DNA from: Myceligenerans pegani
GTDB taxonomy: Bacteria; Actinomycetota; Actinomycetes; Actinomycetales; Cellulomonadaceae
Direction of reading: 5' to 3'
NCBI RefSeq assembly: GCF_014892515.1
Contig: NZ_JADBGR010000082.1
Span: forward strand, 1 to 64,000
DNA: 64,000 bases
Both the position numbers and the translations under genes were made by a program. Shown one piece after another: positions 9,709 through 19,159 of this stretch; the first letter of the stretch is position 1, and each line of letters starts with the position of its first letter. The notes beneath the pieces were generated by a model. It searched no databases and was not told the origin of the DNA. It saw only the letters and a list, made by a program, of their open reading frames with translations.

Positions 9709-10944
9709 TCAGCCGAGGATTCCGTCCACGAACTCGGCCGCGTCGAACGGGGCCAGATCGTCCGGGCCCTCCCCCAGGCCGACGAGCTTGACCGGGACGC
9801 CGAGCTCGCGCTGGACCTGGACCACGATGCCACCCTTCGCCGTCCCGTCCAGCTTGGTCAGCACGATGCCCGTCACGCCCGCGACCTCCGCGAACACGCG
9901 CGCCTGCGTGAGGCCGTTCTGCCCCGTGGTCGCGTCCAGCACGAGCAGCACCTCGCTGGGCGCCGCGACCTTCGACGTCACGCGCACGATCTTGCCGAGC
10001 TCGTCCATGAGCCCAGCCTTGTTCTGGAGCCGTCCCGCCGTGTCGACGAGCACCACGTCGGCCTTCTCGTCGCGGCCGCGCGTCACGGCGTCGAACGCGA
10101 CCGACGCCGGGTCCGCGCCCTCCTTGTCCGACCGCACCGTCCCGACGCCGACCCGCGCCCCCCATGTGGTCAGCTGATCCGCCGCCGCCGCCCGGAACGT
10201 GTCCGCCGCGCCCAGCACCACCGACCTGTCCTCCGCCACGAGCACCCGCGCGAGCTTCCCGACCGTGGTCGTCTTGCCCGTCCCGTTCACCCCTACGACG
10301 AGCACGACGGCAGGCAGCCGCGTGCCCTCCTCGCCCGCGGACGGCTCCACGTGGAGCGAGCGGTCCATGTCCGGGCCCACGAGCGCGACCAGTTCCTCCC
10401 GCAGCAGCTCGCGCACGGCGGCGGGCTCGCGCACGCCGAGCACCCGGACCCGGGTGCGCAGGCTGTCCAGCAGTTCGGCCGTCGGGCCGGCGCCGATGTC
10501 GGCGAGGAGCAGTTCCTCCTCCAGTTCGTCCCAGTCGTCCTCGGTCAGCGAGTCCCGGGACAGCACCTCGAGCAGGCGGGCACCCAGCGGCGACCCCGAC
10601 CTGGCGAGGCGGTCACGGAGCCGCACGAGCCTCCCCGCGACGGGAGCCGGCTTCTCGACGACGGGCCTCGCCACGGCGGGCTTCTCCGCGGCCGGTTCGG
10701 ACGGTGCCTCCTCGGCGATCGTCCCCGTCCCCGGCTCGTGGATCACCACGGTGCCCGACGCCGGCCCGCCCGCCTCCTCGGTCTCGGACGTGACCTCGTC
10801 GACCTGGCCGGGCCTCTCGATGGTGTCGGCCCCGCCGGCATCGCCGGACCCCTTCGCGCGGGCGCGCAGGAAGGCGATCAGGCCGCCACCGGAGGCGGCC
10901 ACGACGAGTCCGACGATGATCTCGATCCAGGGAACTTCGTTCAC
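9709..10944 (-). CDS. ftsY: Signal recognition particle receptor FtsY
   Basis: Receptor GTPase that docks Ffh-ribosome complexes at the membrane. The 411-residue protein has an N-terminal membrane segment (WIEIIVGLVVAA), an acidic and proline-rich linker, the N domain, and a G domain with VGVNGTGKTTT, VDTAGRLQNK and TKLDGTAKGG. Length and layout are usual for actinobacteria. It is read in the same direction as smc but separated from it by a small membrane-protein gene. Confidence 0.96.
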   Translation of the reverse strand: MNEVPWIEIIVGLVVAASGGGLIAFLRARAKGSGDAGGADTIERPGQVDEVTSETEEAGGPASGTVVIHEPGTGTIAEEAPSEPAAEKPAVARPVVEKPAPVAGRLVRLRDRLARSGSPLGARLLEVLSRDSLTEDDWDELEEELLLADIGAGPTAELLDSLRTRVRVLGVREPAAVRELLREELVALVGPDMDRSLHVEPSAGEEGTRLPAVVLVVGVNGTGKTTTVGKLARVLVAEDRSVVLGAADTFRAAAADQLTTWGARVGVGTVRSDKEGADPASVAFDAVTRGRDEKADVVLVDTAGRLQNKAGLMDELGKIVRVTSKVAAPSEVLLVLDATTGQNGLTQARVFAEVAGVTGIVLTKLDGTAKGGIVVQVQRELGVPVKLVGLGEGPDDLAPFDAAEFVDGILG

Positions 10945-11098
10945 GCGGACGATTCTCCCAGACGCACTCCCCGGGCGTGGCGTGCGGCCGCCGCCTGTGG
11001 ACGGACGGGGGACGTCACGTAGAGCAGAGCCGCGACCTCCGGGCAGGGCGAGACCGCTCTCCCGAGCCGCTCAGCCGGATCCGCCCGGCCGAGACCGT

Positions 11099-11611
11099 TC
11101 AGCCCTGCTTGTCCTCCTGGCGCTCGCCCGCGCCGGGACGCAACGGGCGAGGCACGAGGTTCTGGAGTGCCCTCGGGTCGCTCAGCACCGGCTTGACGGT
11201 CTGGATCGGAACGTTCACCGCCTTGGTCGCCTGATCGCGGGCCTTGCCGAGAAGGCCCTGCAGCTCCTCCGCGTCCATGTACCCCGGCTTGTCCTCGACC
11301 GTTGCCCGGAAGAACTCCGACATCTCCATGTCGACCGGCGCGGCCTCGTCCGACCGGCGACCCTGACCGGGCTTGCCGACCCATACCGAAGGGGCACCCA
11401 CGGCATGCGTGGCCACCGCCGACGCACCCTTCACCCGGCCGGTCTGCTTGGGCCAGCCGCCGCCGGCCACCCGGTGCCACCCCGCACGGAACCGCCCGGG
11501 GAACGTGTCGGCCCGCTGATTGCCGTCCGCCGCGTCCATGACGTTGGCCACCAGGAACACCCCGGCAGCCAGCAGGAGACACACGACGAGGAGGAGGACC
11601 GACCACCACAT
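11099..11611 (-). CDS. Hypothetical single-pass membrane protein
   Basis: I do not recognise the family. The 170-residue product has one N-terminal membrane segment (VLLLVVCLLLAAGVFLVANV) and a soluble region with a block MSEFFRATVEDKPGYMDAEEL and a proline-rich basic tail. The ATG at 11611 has a GGGAGAG ribosome site; an in-frame ATG at 11650 would add 13 residues. It sits between smc and ftsY on the same strand. The 243-bp gap to smc (11612-11854) holds nothing I can identify. Confidence 0.7.
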   Translation of the reverse strand: MWWSVLLLVVCLLLAAGVFLVANVMDAADGNQRADTFPGRFRAGWHRVAGGGWPKQTGRVKGASAVATHAVGAPSVWVGKPGQGRRSDEAAPVDMEMSEFFRATVEDKPGYMDAEELQGLLGKARDQATKAVNVPIQTVKPVLSDPRALQNLVPRPLRPGAGERQEDKQG

Positions 11612-11854
11612 GGCGTCATTCTCTCCCGAAACCTTGTCGGATGCCCCCACGGACGCGCCGAACGACCGTCAGAAACACCACACATCCCACAGGCAACCAG
11701 TCCCTGGCCGCCGGAACCGGTGCGAAGACCGAGGACGCGAACCCGTCGCCGCCGGAAACCGTCGCGACGGCGGCGGGCGCCGAGGAACGAGGCGTCGCGT
11801 CGACGGAGCCCGGCAGCGGCAAGGCATGGCGCCCGCGGGGCTGAGCCCGGCGGC

Positions 11855-14800
11855 TCAGGAGGGCACCGCCTCGCGATCGCCCATCCGCTGGCTGATGACG
11901 GTGGTCACGCCGTCGCCCCGCATCGTCACGCCGTACAGGGCGTCCGCGACCTCCATGGTCCGCTTCTGGTGGGTGATCACGATGAGCTGGCTGTCGCGCT
12001 GCAGTTCCTTGAAGATCTCGATGAGCCGGCCGAGGTTCACGTCGTCGAGCGCCGCCTCGACCTCGTCCATGATGTAGAACGGGCTGGGCCGGGCCTTGAA
12101 GATCGAGACCAGGAACGCCACGGCCGCGAGCGACCGTTCGCCACCGGACAGCAGCGACAAGCGCTTCACCTTCTTCCCCGCGGGCCGGGCTTCCACCTCG
12201 ATACCGGTGGCGAGCAGGTCCGACGGGTCGGTCAGCCGCAGCTTGCCCTCTCCGCCCGGGAAGAGCCGCGGGAAGATCTCGAGGAACATGTTCGCCGTGT
12301 CCTGGAACGCCTCCGCGAACACCTGCTGCACGCGCTCGTCGATGTCGGAGACGATCTGCAACAGGTCCTCGCGCGACTTCCTCAGGTCGGCGAGCTGCGT
12401 CTCGAGGAACTGGTGCCGCTCCTCCAGCGCCGCGAACTCCTCCAGCGCCAGGGGGTTCACCGCGCCCAGCCGTGCCAGCGCACGCTCGGCCTTCTTCAGG
12501 CGCGCCTCCTGCTCCTCGCGCACGTACGGGACCATCCGGTCGGGCTTCGGCCCTCGCGCCTGGTCCGTGGCGCCTGCCGCGGTGGCCTCGCTCCCGGACG
12601 GCTCATCGCCCGCGTCCGGCGTCACCCCCTCGCCCTCCGGCTCGACGCCGGCGACCTGCTGCACGATCTTCGCCGCCTCCGGATCCGCCGGGTCGAGGCC
12701 GAACTCCCGCAGCGCCGACGCGCGCAGTTCGATCGCCTCGGCGCGCGCGGCAGCGCCCCGCGGCAGCGGCGGGTCACCCGCGTGACGGATCGGGTTGCCC
12801 TCGTCGTCCCGCTCCACGACCGCACGCCGCGCACGGCGGCGGGCCGGGGCGTCGCCGTCGTAGAGGGGAATGAGCTGGTGCGGGCCGAACTCCTCGACGA
12901 GCACCTCCGGATCGGTGCCGAGCTCGTCGATCGCGCGGGCCTCGAGCTGCTCCAGGCGCAGACGCTGCTGGGCACGAGCGACCTCGTCCTTGTGCGCGAC
13001 GTCCGTCAGCTCGCGCAGCTCCGCGGTGAGCGACTCCACCGTGGCCCGCACGGCACCGAGCTGCGCGTTCCCCGCGGCCCGCGCCTCCTCGGCGGCGGCC
13101 TTGTCCGCCTGCGCCCGCTCGAGGGACCGGCCGATGCGCTCGAGCGCGACGGCCGCGCCCTGGCGTACCGTCACCGCGCGGGCGGCGTCCCGCCGTCGGG
13201 CCTCCTCCCGCTCGGCGGCGGCGGCCCGCGCCTCGCGTTCCTGCCGGGCGGCGTGGGCCAGGGCCTGCGCGCGGCCGGACACCGCGCGAGCCCGCTCCTC
13301 GGCCGTGCGCAGCGCCAGCCGCACCTCGGTCTCGCGCGCACGGGCCTCCGTCGCGGCGGCCGCGGTCTCGTCCCGGCGAGCCTGCGCCTCGTCCAGCGAC
13401 TCGGCGGCCTGCTCCGGCTCCTCCTCGGCGGCCTCCAGTCGCTCGACCAGTGCCGCGAGGTCCATCTCGTCCTCCTCGCGGCGGGCCATGGCCTGCTCCA
13501 GAGCCGCGCGGTGCCGCTCCGCCTCCTCACGGGCGGAACGGGCGGAGGCGCGCAGCGAACCGAGGTGCTCGGCCGCCGCGGCCATCGCGGCGTCGGACTC
13601 GTTGAGCCTGGCCAGGGTCTCGTCGTGGCGTGACGTCGCCGCGTCGAGCTCCGCCCGGGCGGCGATCAGGTGGGTCTCCGCGTTCTCCTCGCGCGCGGCG
13701 GCGTCGTCGCGCGCCGCCTTCGCCTCGTCGAGCGCCGCCTGCAGGTGCAGCACGCTCGGCGCAGCCGCCGACCCGCCCCACGCGCGGGCCCCGCCGAGCA
13801 GGTCGCCGGCCCGCGTCGCGGCCACGAGCTCCGGGTTGTCGCGCACGAAGGCCCGGGCCCGGGCGAGATCCTCCACGACCACCACGTCGCGCAGGATCGT
13901 CCGCAGCCCCGCCTCGGCGGGGGCGGCCACGTGCACGACGTCGGCCGCCCAGAGAACGGCGTCCGGAAGCCGCACGTCGGGGCGGGACGGCCCGGACGAG
14001 GCCGAGGCGCCGACCACCAGGCTCGCGCGGCCCGCGTCCTCGTCGCGCAGCAGCCGCAGCGCGTCCACCGCCGCGTCCAGGCCCGACACGGCCACCGCGT
14101 CCGCCAGCGGGCCGAGCGCGGCGGCCACCGCGGCCTCCCATCCCGGCTCGACGCCCAGGAGTGCCGCGACCGAACCGAGCACGCCCGGCAGGTCGGCGGC
14201 GAGGAGGGTGCCCGCCCCGTCCTTGCGGTCCAGGCTGAGCTCCAGCGCCTCGACCCTCGCGGCCGCCGCGCCGCGTTCCTTCTCGGCGGTCGTCTTCTCG
14301 GCGGTCAGCCGCTCGACGGCGCCGCGGGCCAGCTCCAGGTTCGCCACGGCGGCCTCGTGCGCGATGTCGAGCCCTTCCTCGCCCTCCTCCACGCCCGACA
14401 CCTCGGTCTCGAGGGCGGCGAACTCGCGGCTCGTCTCCTCTGCGCGGTGCTCGGCCTCGAACACGGCCTCCCGCAGGCGGGCCAGCTCCGACTCCGCGGC
14501 CTCGACCCGGCTCCGCCGCGCCGCGACCTGCCCGGCCAGTCGCGCCATGCCCTCACGCCGGTCCGCCGCCGCGCGCATCAGGGCGCCGTGCGCGCGCTCC
14601 GCCTCCTGGGCCGCCGACTCCGCCTCCGTGCGCTCCTCGACGGCCGCCTCCACGGCCTCGCGGGCGATCTCCACCTCGGCCGCCAGCTCCTCCTCGCTGG
14701 CGCGCGCCCGGGCGGCCTGGGCCTCGAGGTCGTCGGGGTCCTGACCCGGATGGTGAGCGGGCTCCGAGGTGCCGAGCAGACGGGCACGCTCGTCGGCCAG

Positions 14801-15715
14801 CGACTGGAGCGCGCGCAGGCGCTCCCGGGTCTGGGACAGCGCGAACAGCGTGTCCCCGGCACGACTCACCTCGGTCGACGTCGCCGACGCCGACTGCTCG
14901 AGGCGGGACAGCTCCGCGCGCGCCTCCGCGAGACCCGCCTCGGCCTGGGCCTGGCGCTCCTTCAGCGCGTTCTCGTCGGCGAGGTCGGCCTCGATCTGCG
15001 CCTGGAGCTGGGCGAGGTCGTCCGCGAGCAGGCGGGCGCGCGCGTCGCGCAGATCGCGCTGCACGGTCTGTGCCTTGCGGGCGGCCTCGGCCTGGCGTCC
15101 GAGCGGGCCGAGCTGGCGGCGCAGCTCGGCCGTGAGGTCGGCGAGCCGGGCCAGGTTGCCCTGCATCTGGTCGAGCTTCCGCAGCGCCTTCTCCTTGCGC
15201 TTGCGGTGCTTGAGGACGCCCGCGGCCTCCTCGATGAAGCCCCGGCGTTCCTCGGGGGTGGCCCGCAGGACGGCGTCGAGCTGCCCCTGTCCCACCACGA
15301 CGTGCATCTCCCGGCCGATGCCGGAGTCGCTCAGCAGCTCCTGGATGTCCAGGAGGCGGCAGGAGGAGCCGTTGATCGCGTACTCGGAGCCGCCCGTGCG
15401 GAACAGCGTCCGGCTGATCGTGACCTCGGTGTAGTCGATCGGCAGCGCGCCGTCGGTGTTGTCGATGGTCAGGCTGACCTCGGCGCGGCCGAGCGGAGCA
15501 CGGCCGGAGGTGCCGGCGAAGATGACGTCGTCCATCTTGCCGCCGCGCAGCGACTTCGCCCCCTGCTCGCCCATCACCCAGGAAAGCGCGTCGACGACGT
15601 TCGACTTGCCCGAGCCGTTGGGACCCACCACGCAGGTGATCCCGGGCTCGAGGTTCAGCGTTGTCGCCGACGCGAAGGACTTGAAGCCCCGCAGCGTGAG
15701 CGTCTTGAGATGCAC
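11855..15715 (-). CDS. smc: Chromosome segregation protein SMC
   Basis: ATPase of the condensin-like SMC-ScpAB complex that organises the chromosome. The 1286-residue product has Walker A GPNGSGKSN (31-39), a long coiled coil, a hinge near the middle (VLGSVAALLGVEPGWEAAV), a second coil and a C-terminal head with LLSGGERSLAAVA and the Walker B block YIMDEVEAALDD. An insert rich in Gly/Glu/Ala around the second coil (DAGDEPSGSEATAAG) makes it longer than the 1180-residue norm. Starts at GTG 15715. A 7-bp stem at 11841-11858 overlaps the stop and may help termination. Confidence 0.97.
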   Translation of the reverse strand: MHLKTLTLRGFKSFASATTLNLEPGITCVVGPNGSGKSNVVDALSWVMGEQGAKSLRGGKMDDVIFAGTSGRAPLGRAEVSLTIDNTDGALPIDYTEVTISRTLFRTGGSEYAINGSSCRLLDIQELLSDSGIGREMHVVVGQGQLDAVLRATPEERRGFIEEAAGVLKHRKRKEKALRKLDQMQGNLARLADLTAELRRQLGPLGRQAEAARKAQTVQRDLRDARARLLADDLAQLQAQIEADLADENALKERQAQAEAGLAEARAELSRLEQSASATSTEVSRAGDTLFALSQTRERLRALQSLADERARLLGTSEPAHHPGQDPDDLEAQAARARASEEELAAEVEIAREAVEAAVEERTEAESAAQEAERAHGALMRAAADRREGMARLAGQVAARRSRVEAAESELARLREAVFEAEHRAEETSREFAALETEVSGVEEGEEGLDIAHEAAVANLELARGAVERLTAEKTTAEKERGAAAARVEALELSLDRKDGAGTLLAADLPGVLGSVAALLGVEPGWEAAVAAALGPLADAVAVSGLDAAVDALRLLRDEDAGRASLVVGASASSGPSRPDVRLPDAVLWAADVVHVAAPAEAGLRTILRDVVVVEDLARARAFVRDNPELVAATRAGDLLGGARAWGGSAAAPSVLHLQAALDEAKAARDDAAAREENAETHLIAARAELDAATSRHDETLARLNESDAAMAAAAEHLGSLRASARSAREEAERHRAALEQAMARREEDEMDLAALVERLEAAEEEPEQAAESLDEAQARRDETAAAATEARARETEVRLALRTAEERARAVSGRAQALAHAARQEREARAAAAEREEARRRDAARAVTVRQGAAVALERIGRSLERAQADKAAAEEARAAGNAQLGAVRATVESLTAELRELTDVAHKDEVARAQQRLRLEQLEARAIDELGTDPEVLVEEFGPHQLIPLYDGDAPARRRARRAVVERDDEGNPIRHAGDPPLPRGAAARAEAIELRASALREFGLDPADPEAAKIVQQVAGVEPEGEGVTPDAGDEPSGSEATAAGATDQARGPKPDRMVPYVREEQEARLKKAERALARLGAVNPLALEEFAALEERHQFLETQLADLRKSREDLLQIVSDIDERVQQVFAEAFQDTANMFLEIFPRLFPGGEGKLRLTDPSDLLATGIEVEARPAGKKVKRLSLLSGGERSLAAVAFLVSIFKARPSPFYIMDEVEAALDDVNLGRLIEIFKELQRDSQLIVITHQKRTMEVADALYGVTMRGDGVTTVISQRMGDREAVPS

Positions 15716-15876
15716 CGCACAACCCTAACCGGACACGCCGCGAATCCGGTCACACCGGCGTGTCTCTCTCGGTCTTCCCGGGCCGCCGGGCTCCCCCGCT
15801 GCGGGCGCTCGTACCTCGCGTGCTCGCTACCCGAGTCCGGCGGCCGGGGACCGGTCGGTCTGGTCGTGCACCGCGC

Positions 15877-16347
15877 TCATAGCTCGGGGAACCACAGGGA
15901 GATCTCGCGGGTGGCCGACTCCGGCGAGTCGCTCCCGTGCACCAGGTTCTGCACCACCGCCGTACCCCAGTCGCGGCCGAGGTCGCCGCGGATGGTGCCG
16001 GGGGCCGCCTCGGTGGGGTTCGTCGCGCCGGCCAAGGACCGGAAGCCGGGGATGACACCCTCGCCCTCGGCGACGACCGCGAGCACCGGGCCCGACATCA
16101 TGAACTCGACCAGCGGCTCGAAGAACGGCTTGCCCTCGTGCTCCGCGTAGTGCTTGTGCAGCAGCGCGGGCGTGGCGTCGAGCAGTCGCACGGCGCGCAG
16201 GGTGTATCCCTTGGCCTCGATGCGGCGCAGGATCTCGCCGGACAGACCGCGGCGCACGCCGTCGGGCTTGACGAGCACGAGCGTGCGCTCCGTCACGGGC
16301 GCCTCGGCGGTCTCGGTGGGCAGGTTCTCGGTGACGACGTCGGTCAT
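15877..16347 (-). CDS. ndk: Nucleoside diphosphate kinase
   Basis: Transfers the gamma phosphate between nucleoside triphosphates and diphosphates through a phosphohistidine. The 156-residue product starts [10 protein letters not shown], then [14 protein letters not shown], and has the active-site histidine in [12 protein letters not shown]. It carries about 18 extra N-terminal residues before the fold begins. It follows the DUF4233 gene by 37 bp, the order usual in actinobacteria. The 161 bp to smc hold no clear signal. Confidence 0.96.
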   Translation of the reverse strand: MTDVVTENLPTETAEAPVTERTLVLVKPDGVRRGLSGEILRRIEAKGYTLRAVRLLDATPALLHKHYAEHEGKPFFEPLVEFMMSGPVLAVVAEGEGVIPGFRSLAGATNPTEAAPGTIRGDLGRDWGTAVVQNLVHGSDSPESATREISLWFPEL

Positions 16348-16384
16348 GGGCCCTAGCGTAATGGGCCGGTACGACGGCGATCGC

Positions 16385-16822
16385 TCAGGTGTTGGGCGCG
16401 GTCTCGGGGTGCTCGGCGTCGTACGCGGCACGCTCCCGGTCCACGCGCGAACCGAGCCGCACCGCCATCACCCACAGACCCGCGAACACCAGGTTGACGA
16501 CGGTCGCCAACGGCACGACGAGCCCCGTGGCGAGCACCAGAACCTGTGCGAGCGTCCCGCCCGCGATCCCGGCCGGGCGCCTCGTGAGCCGCGACAGCAC
16601 CAGGAGCAGCAGGGCGAGGCCGCCGCCCACGCCCCACACCACGGCCGCCGAGTCCGACTGGAGCGGCCCGCGTTCGAAGGCGAGGTCACGCAGGCCGAAC
16701 GCGACCAGCGTGATGAACAGCACGAGTACGGCCTCGCAGGCCAGAACGGTCGAGGTGAACTGCACCAGCGCGGAGGGCCGGGCCTTGATGCGATCGCCGG
16801 GGGCGGGTCGGTCCTTGCTCAC
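16385..16822 (-). CDS. DUF4233 family membrane protein
   Basis: A 145-residue protein with four predicted membrane segments, matching the actinobacterial DUF4233 family, which has no known function. In related genomes this gene normally follows folC and precedes ndk. Here ndk is downstream as expected but folC is 3.4 kb away, with a TetR gene and dhaMLK in between. The GTG start overlaps the TetR stop by four bases (GTGA), so it is probably translated after that regulator. Confidence 0.85.
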   Translation of the reverse strand: MSKDRPAPGDRIKARPSALVQFTSTVLACEAVLVLFITLVAFGLRDLAFERGPLQSDSAAVVWGVGGGLALLLLVLSRLTRRPAGIAGGTLAQVLVLATGLVVPLATVVNLVFAGLWVMAVRLGSRVDRERAAYDAEHPETAPNT

Positions 16823-17505
16823 CCCGCTACGATATCCGGCCCGGGGGCGGCGTCCGCACCCTGCCGCGCGCGACCCGATGTGGTGTCCGCTACGTCCGGC
16901 GGCTCCTCGCAGAGGATGGAGCGCAGTTCACGGATCGCCTCCGGCATGTGGACCTGGACCCCGTGCCCTCCGCCGGACCGCACCCAGGCGAGCGTGGTGG
17001 CCTGGACGACGGCGCCCGCGGCCGCGAGGACGGTCTCCGCGTCCGCCGTGAACGGCGCCACCGGCCGCCGCTCCTCGAGCAGGGCGATCAGTTCCGTCCG
17101 GTGCCGTTCGATGGCGTCCTGGTGGTGCTGCAGCAGGCGGGGCTCACGCCGCACGAGCTCGACCGCCGCCCGCACCCGGGCCGGCTCGTCGCCGAGCTGG
17201 TCCAGCATCCCTCCGATCAACGCCCGCAGATCCGTGAGCAGATGGCCGCTGGGGCCGCCCTCGGCGAAGGTGCGGGCGGCGTCCGGATCGAGGCCCACGT
17301 CGGTCCGGATCCCGATGACAGCCTCGTCCTTCGAGTCGAAGTAGTTGAAGAAGGTGCGCGGCGAGATCCCGGCCTCGGCGGCGATCCGGCCGGTGGTCAC
17401 GGCGTCGTACCCGTGCTCCCGCACGAGGCGCTGGGCGGCGTCGATGATGGCGCCCCGGCGGACGCGTTTGTTGCGCTCGCGCAGGCCAGGTCGGTTCTCG
17501 CTCAT
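16819..17505 (-). CDS. TetR/AcrR family regulator
   Basis: DNA-binding repressor of the TetR family. The helix-turn-helix is seen in ISPRTFFNYFDSKDEAV (about 48-64) after the AIIDAAQRLVREHG helix. The 228-residue product ends in an unstructured Ala/Gly/Pro tail that looks like run-on coding up to the DUF4233 start. The ATG at 17505 is chosen; a GTG at 17520 would add five residues. It lies between dhaM and DUF4233, so it may control the dha genes, but no palindromic operator is evident nearby. Confidence 0.85.
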   Translation of the reverse strand: MSENRPGLRERNKRVRRGAIIDAAQRLVREHGYDAVTTGRIAAEAGISPRTFFNYFDSKDEAVIGIRTDVGLDPDAARTFAEGGPSGHLLTDLRALIGGMLDQLGDEPARVRAAVELVRREPRLLQHHQDAIERHRTELIALLEERRPVAPFTADAETVLAAAGAVVQATTLAWVRSGGGHGVQVHMPEAIRELRSILCEEPPDVADTTSGRARQGADAAPGPDIVAG

Positions 17506-17592
17506 CCGGATATTCTGCACCGGCCCCGTGGCCGCCGGGCTCCTCGTCCCAAGGAGCCCGACGACGGCCGCGGCGGGCGCCCGGACGACACG

Positions 17593-18327
17593 TCACACCT
17601 CGCCGAAGCCGGAGCCGATCATCTCCGCCAGGATCCTCGCCGCCCCGGCCGCGTCCGGGCCGCTCACCGTGATCGTCAGTTCGCGTCCCTGGGTCGCCCC
17701 GAGCGCCATGAGCTGCAGCACGCTCGACGCGTCCACGCCGTCGACCAGCACCGACGCGCCGAGCTCCGCGACCTTCCGGGACACCAGTGCGGCAGGCCGG
17801 GCGTGCAGCCCGAGCGGGTTGCGCAGCGTGGCGGTGGTCGTGACGCTGTCGGCCCCGCCGTCCGCCGCGTCCGCCTGGACGGGCCCCACTCCCGCCTCCG
17901 CCGCGGCGTCGTCGGTGTCCGGCACGACGCCGGCGGCCCGCGCGAACGTGCCACCGGCGTCCCGCACCGCCGCCACGACGCCGTCCACGTCGGAACCGCC
18001 GTGCGCCGCGACGGCCGCGGCGACCGCGCCCTCGACGAACGGGCCGGGCGCCAGCACCGCGGACGCCGTCAGGTCCTCCTCGAGCTCCAGCGCCGACTCC
18101 ACGGTCAGCACCGACGAGCCCAGGTCGGCCAGGACGACGACGTCCGATGCCGCGGCCGCCGCCTTGCGCAGCGCCGCGGTCACGTCGTCGAGCGAGCTGC
18201 CCAGCCCTCCGTCGGGCAGCCCTCCGGCGGGGATCAGCGTCACATCGGGAGCCATCTGCCCGGCCAGCTCGGCCAGGCCCTGCGCCATCGCCGCCGAGTG
18301 CGACACCAGGACGATCGCGACCGTCAT
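17593..18327 (-). CDS. dhaM: PTS-dependent dihydroxyacetone kinase phosphotransferase subunit DhaM
   Basis: Passes phosphate from the PTS to the ADP bound in DhaL. The 244-residue product has an EIIA-mannose-type domain with the acceptor histidine H10 (VSHSAAMAQG) and, after an acidic linker, an HPr-type domain with the histidine in NPLGLHARPAALV. It lacks an enzyme I domain, so it needs EI encoded elsewhere. Third gene of dhaK-dhaL-dhaM. Confidence 0.93.
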   Translation of the reverse strand: MTVAIVLVSHSAAMAQGLAELAGQMAPDVTLIPAGGLPDGGLGSSLDDVTAALRKAAAAASDVVVLADLGSSVLTVESALELEEDLTASAVLAPGPFVEGAVAAAVAAHGGSDVDGVVAAVRDAGGTFARAAGVVPDTDDAAAEAGVGPVQADAADGGADSVTTTATLRNPLGLHARPAALVSRKVAELGASVLVDGVDASSVLQLMALGATQGRELTITVSGPDAAGAARILAEMIGSGFGEV

Positions 18328-18400
18328 GCCACCTCCCGCCGGCTCGCGCGGCCGGTGCGCGCCGGGATTCCCGGCACTGCCAGGGCTCCGCCGTCGCCGG

Positions 18401-19078
18401 TCATGCCGGCTCCTCGCCGAGCGCGTCGACGGCTGCCGCGAGCAGCAGTGCGGTGGACCGCGCGCCGGGGTCCTCGTGCCCGGCGCTGCGCTCCCCGAGG
18501 TACGACGCGCGTCCCTTGGTGGCCACGAGCGGGATCGTCGCCGTCGACCCGGCGTCCGCTGCCGCGGCGGCCGCGCGCAGGGCGTCCGCCTCGTCGCCCT
18601 CGCCGGCGGCGCGCTCGGCGGCCTCGACGGCGGGCGTCCAGGCGTCGACCATGGTTTTCTCCCCCGGCTCGGCCTTGCCGCGCGCGGTGATCCCGTCCAG
18701 CGCGGACTCGAGCATCGCGACGATCCCGCGGGTGTCGATCGTCTCGTGGCCGGTCACCTTCGCGGCACGGAGGAACGCCGTCCCGTACAGCGGACCCGAC
18801 GCCCCGCCGACGGTGGACATCAGCGTGGTCGCGGTGAGCTTGAGGACGTCGCCGACGAGGCGGGGCGGTGCCTCCGGACCGCCGGCACCGGACCCGTCGA
18901 CCTCGGCGCGCCGGGCGTCCAGCTTGGCGACGACCGCCCGGAAGCCGCGGACGAGGTTCTCGCCGTGGTCGCCGTCGCCGATCTCCCGGTCCAGCTCGGT
19001 CAGCTCGTCACGCCTGTCGGCGACCGCGTCGGCGGTCCGCCGGATCCAGCGCTCCGCCCAGTCAGCATCCAGCGTCAC
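18401..19078 (-). CDS. dhaL: Dihydroxyacetone kinase subunit DhaL
   Basis: ADP-binding subunit that phosphorylates dihydroxyacetone bound to DhaK. The 225-residue product has the Mg-binding aspartate block LDREIGDGDHGENL and the nucleotide-loop signature TLMSTVGGASGPLYGTAF. It lies between dhaK and dhaM with gaps of 81 and 73 bp. Confidence 0.93.
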   Translation of the reverse strand: MTLDADWAERWIRRTADAVADRRDELTELDREIGDGDHGENLVRGFRAVVAKLDARRAEVDGSGAGGPEAPPRLVGDVLKLTATTLMSTVGGASGPLYGTAFLRAAKVTGHETIDTRGIVAMLESALDGITARGKAEPGEKTMVDAWTPAVEAAERAAGEGDEADALRAAAAAADAGSTATIPLVATKGRASYLGERSAGHEDPGARSTALLLAAAVDALGEEPA

Positions 19079-19159
19079 CGCAGCATCACCTCATGCCTCC
19101 AGTCGTGCCGTGGAGTCGGCAAATCGGACTTTCACCCTCTCCGCTCGCATGCACCCCGG

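Noticed and set aside
10199-13633. Very long plus-strand open frame (about 1,140 codons) opposite ftsY and smc
   Set aside because: It is a frame shadow in GC-rich DNA: arginine/leucine-rich product, no motif, and the real genes on the minus strand have full domains.
16819-17505. TetR gene as the repressor of dhaKLM with a defined operator
   Set aside because: No palindrome was found before dhaK, dhaM or the TetR gene, so no operator was annotated.
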